Of a DNA stretch of 9,999 nucleotides, positions 6,396-9,999 are shown piece by piece (within the stretch, counting starts at the first letter, position 1; each line of letters opens with the position of its first letter). The notes beneath the pieces are model-generated. The model was given only the letters and a program-made list of their open reading frames with translations. It did not search any database and had not been told where the DNA came from. Location: positions 1 through 9,999 of the forward strand of contig JAITHM010000036.1 in assembly GCA_031279965.1 (NCBI GenBank), written 5' to 3'. This DNA comes from Spirochaetaceae bacterium (GTDB lineage Bacteria > Spirochaetota > Spirochaetia > Treponematales > Breznakiellaceae). Position numbers and translations under genes: made by a program.

Positions 6396-6424
6396 ATTGT
6401 CATTAATTTTTTAAGCTTTGTCTA
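6396..6424 (-). promoter_or_regulatory. candidate promoter of the PLP-enzyme/Rrf2 operon
   Basis: On the minus strand TAGACA (6424-6419), 17 bases, then GACAAT (6401-6396). The -35 has 5 of 6 and the -10 has 4 of 6 consensus matches. The -10 ends 8 bases before ATG 6387, so the transcript would be leaderless or nearly so, consistent with the absence of a Shine-Dalgarno. The A+T-rich spacer contains two TTAA elements 4 bases apart that a regulator might use. Confidence 0.4.
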
Positions 6425-6495
6425 CTCTGCCTGGCTGCTCTATCTGCATAAGTCTGTCCCCCCCACCCGAAATCTGAATTTTTCTTTAACTATGG

Positions 6496-6538
6496 TTGAC
6501 TACCCCAGGCTCTAAAAATATAATTGAAATAATTGGAG
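6496..6538 (+). promoter_or_regulatory. near-consensus promoter and ribosome binding site of gntP
   Basis: TTGACT (6496-6501), a 17-base spacer and a perfect TATAAT (6519-6524) form the best sigma70-type promoter in the window. Transcription should start near 6531. GGAG (6535-6538) lies 5 bases before ATG 6544. This decides the start: the TTG at 6496 that would lengthen the frame by 16 codons is the -35 element itself. Confidence 0.8.
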
Positions 6539-6543
6539 TTATT

Positions 6544-7929
6544 ATGACAGGTTTTTCATTAATTATCGCGTTTGTAATCGCGGTCGTTGGAATGGTCGTT
6601 GCCATTTCAAAATTCAAAATCCATCCGTTTATATCGATTATGTCTGCCGCGCTGCTTCTTGGCCTTTTCGCCGGAATACCGCTGGTCAACGTAACCATAG
6701 ATGGAAAAACCACCCAGGGCATTGCCAATGTTATCGGCGCCGGTTTTTCGGGGGCATTTACCAGCATTGGCATTGTAATCATTCTGGGCGCGCTTATCGG
6801 CACGATACTCGAAGCGACGGGCGCGGCGTTTAAGCTGGCCGACATGGTCATCAAAATCGTAAGCGCGAAACGGCCCGTTCTGGGTATTCAGCTTATGGGC
6901 TGGGTGGTGTCTATTCCCGTTTTTTGCGATTCCGGCTTTGTAATACTTGACCCGATACGCAAGGCGCTTGTCCGGCGCACCCGGGTAAGCGGCGTTGCCA
7001 TGACCGTGGCGCTTTCGTCGGGCCTGTATGCGTCGCACGTGTTTATTCCACCGACACCCGGCCCTATCGCCGCGGCAAACACGCTGGGCGCAGGACACAA
7101 CCTCCTTTTGGTCATGGCGCTCGGTGTGCTTGTTTCCATTCCCGCGCTTGCCGGCGCTCTTGTCTATGCAAACTATATTGGAAAGCGCATAAAATCATCC
7201 GAAGACATTTCCAACGACGGCGTACAGAAAAGTTATGAAGAAATCGCGGCAGGTTACGGAAAGCTGCCAGGCGGCTTTATAAGCCTTGCGCCGATTGTCA
7301 TTCCAATTCTGCTGATGGCGCTGGGTTCGATAGCGTCGTTTGCCAAATGGCAGGGAACGCTTTTTACCGCGTCCGCATTTTTGGGAACGCCCGTCATCGC
7401 GCTTGCCGTCGGCGTGGTTTTTGCCGCAATTCAGCTTGCGCAGGCCGGCAAGAGTGCGAAGTTTTACGAACTTACCAACGAAACGCTTAAAACCGTCGGC
7501 CCGATACTTTTTATAACGGCGGCGGGCGGCGTGCTTGGGCGCGTTATTTCGGTTTCCGGCATGGTAGCTTACATCACAGAAAATTCAACGCTGCTTGCAA
7601 GCGCAGGAATTTTCTTTCCGTTCCTGCTTTCCGCAATACTCAAGTCGGCGCAGGGGTCGTCAACAGTGGCGCTTACAACAACGGCAGGCATTGTCGCGCC
7701 GCTCCTTGGCGGCCTTGGACTGGATACGCCGGAAAGAACCGCGCTGACCGTTATCGCAATCGGTGCCGGCGCAATGACGGTTTCCCACGCCAACGATTCG
7801 TATTTCTGGGTTGTAACCAACTTTGGCGCTCTTAAAACAGAGCAGGGGTACAAAACACAAACTGTCGTAACGTTGGTAGAAGGCGTTTGCGCCATGGCAG
7901 GCGTCTTTGTGCTGTCGCTCTTTTTATAA
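6544..7929 (+). CDS. GntP-family permease (gluconate / glycerate type)
   Basis: This is an inner-membrane proton symporter of the GntP family, whose members import gluconate or related sugar acids such as D-glycerate and fructuronate. The 461-residue protein from ATG 6544 has the family length and about 12-14 hydrophobic segments. Signature stretches are VFCDSGFVILDP, HVFIPPTPGPIAAANTLGAGH, AAGGVLGRVI..SG and SAQGSSTVALTTTAGI. No sugar-acid kinase, dehydratase or regulator is adjacent, so the substrate is open. It stands alone on its strand, diverging from the sulfur operon with its own strong promoter. Its codon use favours G and C (34/60 and 31/60 G+C in two lines counted, against 20/60 in a line of the following signal peptidase gene). 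That contrast could mean separate ancestry, but the lipid-kinase-like gene is also G+C rich. Confidence 0.9.
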   Translation: MTGFSLIIAFVIAVVGMVVAISKFKIHPFISIMSAALLLGLFAGIPLVNVTIDGKTTQGIANVIGAGFSGAFTSIGIVIILGALIGTILEATGAAFKLADMVIKIVSAKRPVLGIQLMGWVVSIPVFCDSGFVILDPIRKALVRRTRVSGVAMTVALSSGLYASHVFIPPTPGPIAAANTLGAGHNLLLVMALGVLVSIPALAGALVYANYIGKRIKSSEDISNDGVQKSYEEIAAGYGKLPGGFISLAPIVIPILLMALGSIASFAKWQGTLFTASAFLGTPVIALAVGVVFAAIQLAQAGKSAKFYELTNETLKTVGPILFITAAGGVLGRVISVSGMVAYITENSTLLASAGIFFPFLLSAILKSAQGSSTVALTTTAGIVAPLLGGLGLDTPERTALTVIAIGAGAMTVSHANDSYFWVVTNFGALKTEQGYKTQTVVTLVEGVCAMAGVFVLSLFL

Positions 7930-7935
7930 AATTCC

Positions 7936-7994
7936 GGCTCATTTACGTCTGAGCCTGTCCCAAAACCTGGAACAGGCAAGACGGCAGTCTGCCG
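7936..7994. repeat. cluster of three inverted repeats between gntP and lepB
   Basis: Right after gntP come GGCTCA/TGAGCC (7936-7941 with 7950-7955), then GCCTGTCC/GG-A-ACAGGC (7953-7960 with 7969-7977, one bulge), then the palindrome CGGCAG-T-CTGCCG (7982-7994). The first two share 7953-7955 and so exclude each other. No T-run follows, so an ordinary intrinsic terminator is not supported. The element could end gntP transcription in another way, bind a protein, or belong to a dispersed repeat. Confidence 0.5.
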
Positions 7995-8017
7995 CTGCCC
8001 TACCGTTGACACACCGC

Positions 8018-8047
8018 TTGACGTTTTTGCCTGAGGGGTGATAGGTT
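8018..8047 (+). promoter_or_regulatory. weak candidate promoter of the signal peptidase pair
   Basis: TTGACG (8018-8023), 18 bases, then an extended -10-like TGA-TAGGTT (8039-8047). A second -35-like TTGACA lies 12 bases upstream (8006-8011) but has no -10 at 16-18 bases. The -10 match is poor and it lies only 5 bases before ATG 8053, so transcription would start just past the A of the ATG. The assignment is uncertain. Confidence 0.25.
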
Positions 8048-8052
8048 AAAGC

Positions 8053-9111
8053 ATGGTAGCGGCGGATGGGGCACCGAAAGACTTTTTTGATCGTATACAA
8101 ACGGTAACGGAGCAGTTTCTTACCAAGCGAAGGCGCAAAAAGCGGCTTAAACGCGAAAAACAGGAACGGAAAAGCGTTTTTGTTGATTGGGTTGAATCTT
8201 TCCTCTGGGCTGCTACTGTTGTATTGATAATCAATCAGTATTTGTTTCAGGCGTATCAAATTCCTTCTGGATCGATGATTGATACTTTGCTCATACACGA
8301 CAGAATTTTTGTCAATAAACTTGTTTATGGTCCTGAGTTGCTGCCAGGTTTGCTTAAATTGCCTTCGCCCATTACGCCGCAGCGCAACGATGTAATCATT
8401 TTTGAAAATCCAAAATATATCTCGCGGGGAACAGCGTTTGATATTGCCCAGCGCATTATCTTTATGCTTACCCTTTCCGCTATTGACATTGATAAAGATA
8501 AGAATGGCAATCCCAGAGAGCATTATCTTATCAAACGGGCGGTGGGCGTGGGTGGCGACAGGATATTCAACCGGCGCGGCGAGATGTTTATTCAGTTTGC
8601 CGGAGAAGATCGCCGTGTTGCCGAACGCGAATACAACAAACAACGCCGCTGGACACATACGATACGGAGGCTTGCAACCGATGCCGACTACACGGCGCAT
8701 GCTAATGCCGTCCGTTCCGATATGTGGTTTGACGCGGGGCTTGTTCTGCCTCCTACAGAAGAATATGAAGTTTCTGAACAGGCATTCGGCTACCAAATGG
8801 AGGAATATTCAAAAGAATTTTTCAGATTAAGCATAGCACGAACCATCGCTCCATGGGACAGACGGTATAGATCGTTCTATTACTGGAATCTCGGCTGGTA
8901 TGTGCCCGCCGGACGGATATTGCCGCTTGGCGATAACCGCGATAATTCGCTAGACGGCAGGTTTTTTGGGGCAGTCAAAAAAACAAAGATTTTAGGGCAG
9001 GGACTGTTTATTTTTTGGCCCGGTTACGAAACAACAGAAACAGGACGGCGTTCACCGGAGGCGCGTTTTTTTGATCTTCAACGCTGGAGCCGGGCAGGAA
9101 AAATCAGGTGA
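8053..9111 (+). CDS. lepB: signal peptidase I, first of two
   Basis: This type I signal peptidase removes signal peptides from exported proteins at the outer face of the inner membrane. The 352-residue protein begins with a very basic cytoplasmic segment (24-40, mostly Lys and Arg), then one membrane anchor (about 47-65). Box B is IPSGSMIDTL with nucleophile S74; the usual Pro after Met-x is Asp. Box D is LIKRAVGVGGD with general base K161. Box E is GDNRDNSLDGR (293-303), with conserved S299, D301 and R303 and a Gly replacing the Ser of DSR. About 130 residues separate Lys and box E, comparable with the large periplasmic domain of Gram-negative LepB. An in-frame TAA at 8047-8049 fixes the start region; AGG at 8043-8045 may serve as a weak Shine-Dalgarno. 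The next gene follows after 3 bases. Confidence 0.92.
   Translation: MVAADGAPKDFFDRIQTVTEQFLTKRRRKKRLKREKQERKSVFVDWVESFLWAATVVLIINQYLFQAYQIPSGSMIDTLLIHDRIFVNKLVYGPELLPGLLKLPSPITPQRNDVIIFENPKYISRGTAFDIAQRIIFMLTLSAIDIDKDKNGNPREHYLIKRAVGVGGDRIFNRRGEMFIQFAGEDRRVAEREYNKQRRWTHTIRRLATDADYTAHANAVRSDMWFDAGLVLPPTEEYEVSEQAFGYQMEEYSKEFFRLSIARTIAPWDRRYRSFYYWNLGWYVPAGRILPLGDNRDNSLDGRFFGAVKKTKILGQGLFIFWPGYETTETGRRSPEARFFDLQRWSRAGKIR
9106..9111 (+). promoter_or_regulatory. ribosome binding site of the second signal peptidase, overlapping the first gene's stop
   Basis: AGGTGA contains the TGA stop of the first signal peptidase gene and sits 3 bases before ATG 9115. This supports the chosen start and coupled translation of the pair. 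Confidence 0.55.
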
Positions 9112-9114
9112 TTT

Positions 9115-9837
9115 ATGTTTAACAAATGGAAAAAATATTCATATGCCGATCAAAAAACGTATGTTTCCCGTTTAAGATTACTGGTTTTGAAAATAATCCT
9201 TATTGTGTTTGCTTACATCATGCTGACAAATGTGTTTTTCCCTATGATTGTGATGCGCAGCACATCGATGCAGCCGTCAATAAGCCCAGGTGACCGGTTT
9301 ATTTTTTCTGCCTTTAGCATACGGGGAATTTTTGAAGAATTACCATTTTTTGAGGGATTGCCTTATAAACGGGGCGATATTGTGTCGATTGACATGTCCA
9401 GCGGACAGAATATTTTCTTTCACATAGCTGATAAGCTTATCCGGTTTTTTACCGTGGGGCGGGCGGGATTGTCAGGCGGGGAAGACCGTTTTTTTATTAA
9501 ACGGGTCATCGCGTTGCCGGGCGACGAGGTCTCTATGGCGAACTTTATTATGCAGGTGCGCTCTGCAGACAGCCCCTACACGCTTACTGAGTATGAACTT
9601 TCTGGCAAGCGGCTCTACAAAATTGACATTCCCCAAGTTTCGTCACTGTGGAACGAGGCTATTCCTTTTTCCGGCACACTGCCCAAAATAGTGCTTGGTG
9701 AAGATCAATGTTTTGTGCTTTCTGACGACCGGAGCAACACCAACGATTCCCGGACTTGGGGCCCAATCTCCATTCGCGCAATTACTGGAAAGGCGCTCTT
9801 CCGGTATTGGCCCCTCAATAAAATAGGCATCCCTTAA
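9115..9837 (+). CDS. signal peptidase I, second and divergent
   Basis: This is a second type I signal peptidase of 240 residues. After a short basic N-terminus comes one membrane segment (about 22-42), then box B RSTSMQPS with nucleophile S51, box D FIKRVIALPGDEV with K129, and box E SDDRSNTNDSR (203-213). Box E departs from GDNR.NS.DSR: Gly to Ser, Asn to Asp and the Lys-orienting Ser to Thr209, while D204, D211, S212 and R213 remain. The catalytic dyad is intact, so it is probably active. It follows the first signal peptidase gene by 3 bases and should be expressed from the same mRNA. It is not a simple duplicate: overall similarity between the two is confined to the boxes, so different substrate sets are plausible. 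Confidence 0.9.
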   Translation: MFNKWKKYSYADQKTYVSRLRLLVLKIILIVFAYIMLTNVFFPMIVMRSTSMQPSISPGDRFIFSAFSIRGIFEELPFFEGLPYKRGDIVSIDMSSGQNIFFHIADKLIRFFTVGRAGLSGGEDRFFIKRVIALPGDEVSMANFIMQVRSADSPYTLTEYELSGKRLYKIDIPQVSSLWNEAIPFSGTLPKIVLGEDQCFVLSDDRSNTNDSRTWGPISIRAITGKALFRYWPLNKIGIP

Positions 9838-9900
9838 GTAAGTATACCAGAGCAAAATTGTGTGAAGCGCCCGCCATCGCCGCACGGCCTTTCCTGGGTG

Positions 9901-9932
9901 AAGGGGGCGCGAGCTGGCGAGCGCGTCCCTCC
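9901..9932. repeat. G+C-rich inverted repeat downstream of the signal peptidase pair
   Basis: GGGCGCG (9905-9911) can pair with CGCG-T-CCC (9922-9929, one bulged base) around a 10-base centre. It lies about 70 bases after the last stop codon. There is no T-run, so it is a weak candidate terminator. The surrounding 9838-9999 holds no gene I can support and is more G+C rich than the coding end before it. Confidence 0.35.
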
Positions 9933-9941
9933 GGTAAAGTT

Positions 9942-9974
9942 AGTGGGCAGTGGGCAGTGGGCAGTGAACAGTGG
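9942..9974. repeat. 7-bp tandem repeat AGTGGGC
   Basis: Three perfect copies of AGTGGGC (9942-9962) are followed by one variant AGTGAAC (9963-9969) and a partial unit (9970-9974). The array is non-coding and near the window edge. Confidence 0.9.
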
Positions 9975-9999
9975 CTTCTGGCCGGAATACGTTACCTAG

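Noticed and set aside
6496..6543. TTG start adding 16 codons to the GntP permease
   Set aside because: TTG 6496 is the first part of the -35 hexamer TTGACT. The perfect -10 lies downstream of it and a good Shine-Dalgarno precedes ATG 6544.
6607..7098. 163-codon minus-strand open frame inside the permease gene
   Set aside because: It is an antisense shadow of a G+C-rich membrane protein gene, with low-complexity translation and no start signals.
7939..8796. 285-codon minus-strand open frame
   Set aside because: It lies opposite the first signal peptidase gene, whose catalytic boxes are unmistakable. The minus-strand translation shows no recognisable domain.
9942..9974. CRISPR-like array
   Set aside because: The units are 7 bases long and contiguous, with no spacers.

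Overview
The window looks like chromosomal DNA of a spirochaete, most likely a free-living or gut-associated Treponema. I infer this from recognising the protein sequences, above all the divergent PRPP synthase, the paired signal peptidases and the Rrf2 and sulfur-enzyme cluster. No rRNA or other taxonomic marker is present. Genes are densely packed and base composition varies strongly between them. The cytidylyltransferase-like gene and the GntP permease are G+C rich, while other stretches are A+T rich. No insertion sequence, phage gene, CRISPR array or rRNA is visible.

Layout. At the left edge (1-51, minus) a reading frame may begin and run out of the window. Next come an AmrS-type radical SAM protein (170-1024) and a divergent ribose-phosphate pyrophosphokinase (1011-2114), overlapping by 14 bases on the plus strand. 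A tRNA-Ser(GGA) on the minus strand (2126-2212) has its own promoter. It is followed by a plus-strand membrane protein of the dolichol/phytol kinase and CTP-dependent lipid kinase family (2328-2930). That gene converges with a minus-strand pair: a conserved hypothetical protein (3447-3896) translationally coupled to rsmD (2917-3450). A stand-alone comFB gene (4069-4365) then meets, stop codon to stop codon, a three-gene minus-strand operon (6387 to 4366). The operon encodes a Cys/Met-metabolism PLP enzyme, an Rrf2 regulator with an IscR-type three-cysteine motif, and a second Rrf2 regulator without it. A GntP-family permease (6544-7929) diverges from this operon behind a near-consensus promoter. 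The last genes are two adjacent signal peptidase I genes (8053-9111 and 9115-9837). The right end is non-coding and carries a 7-bp tandem repeat.

How the genes fit together. Four functional units can be read: PRPP supply with an orphan AmrS; rRNA methylation with an unknown partner; sulfur amino-acid metabolism with two linked regulators; and protein export through two signal peptidases. ComFB-domain proteins have been reported as cyclic dinucleotide receptors, so this one may be a small signalling protein.

The most interesting signal is in the promoters. comFB and gntP have good sigma70-type promoters, a short leader and a Shine-Dalgarno sequence. The lipid-kinase-like gene, the PLP-enzyme operon and the left-edge frame instead have a -10-like hexamer only 7-8 bases before an ATG and no Shine-Dalgarno, as expected for leaderless mRNAs. 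The tRNA-Ser promoter likewise places transcription start at the mature 5' end.
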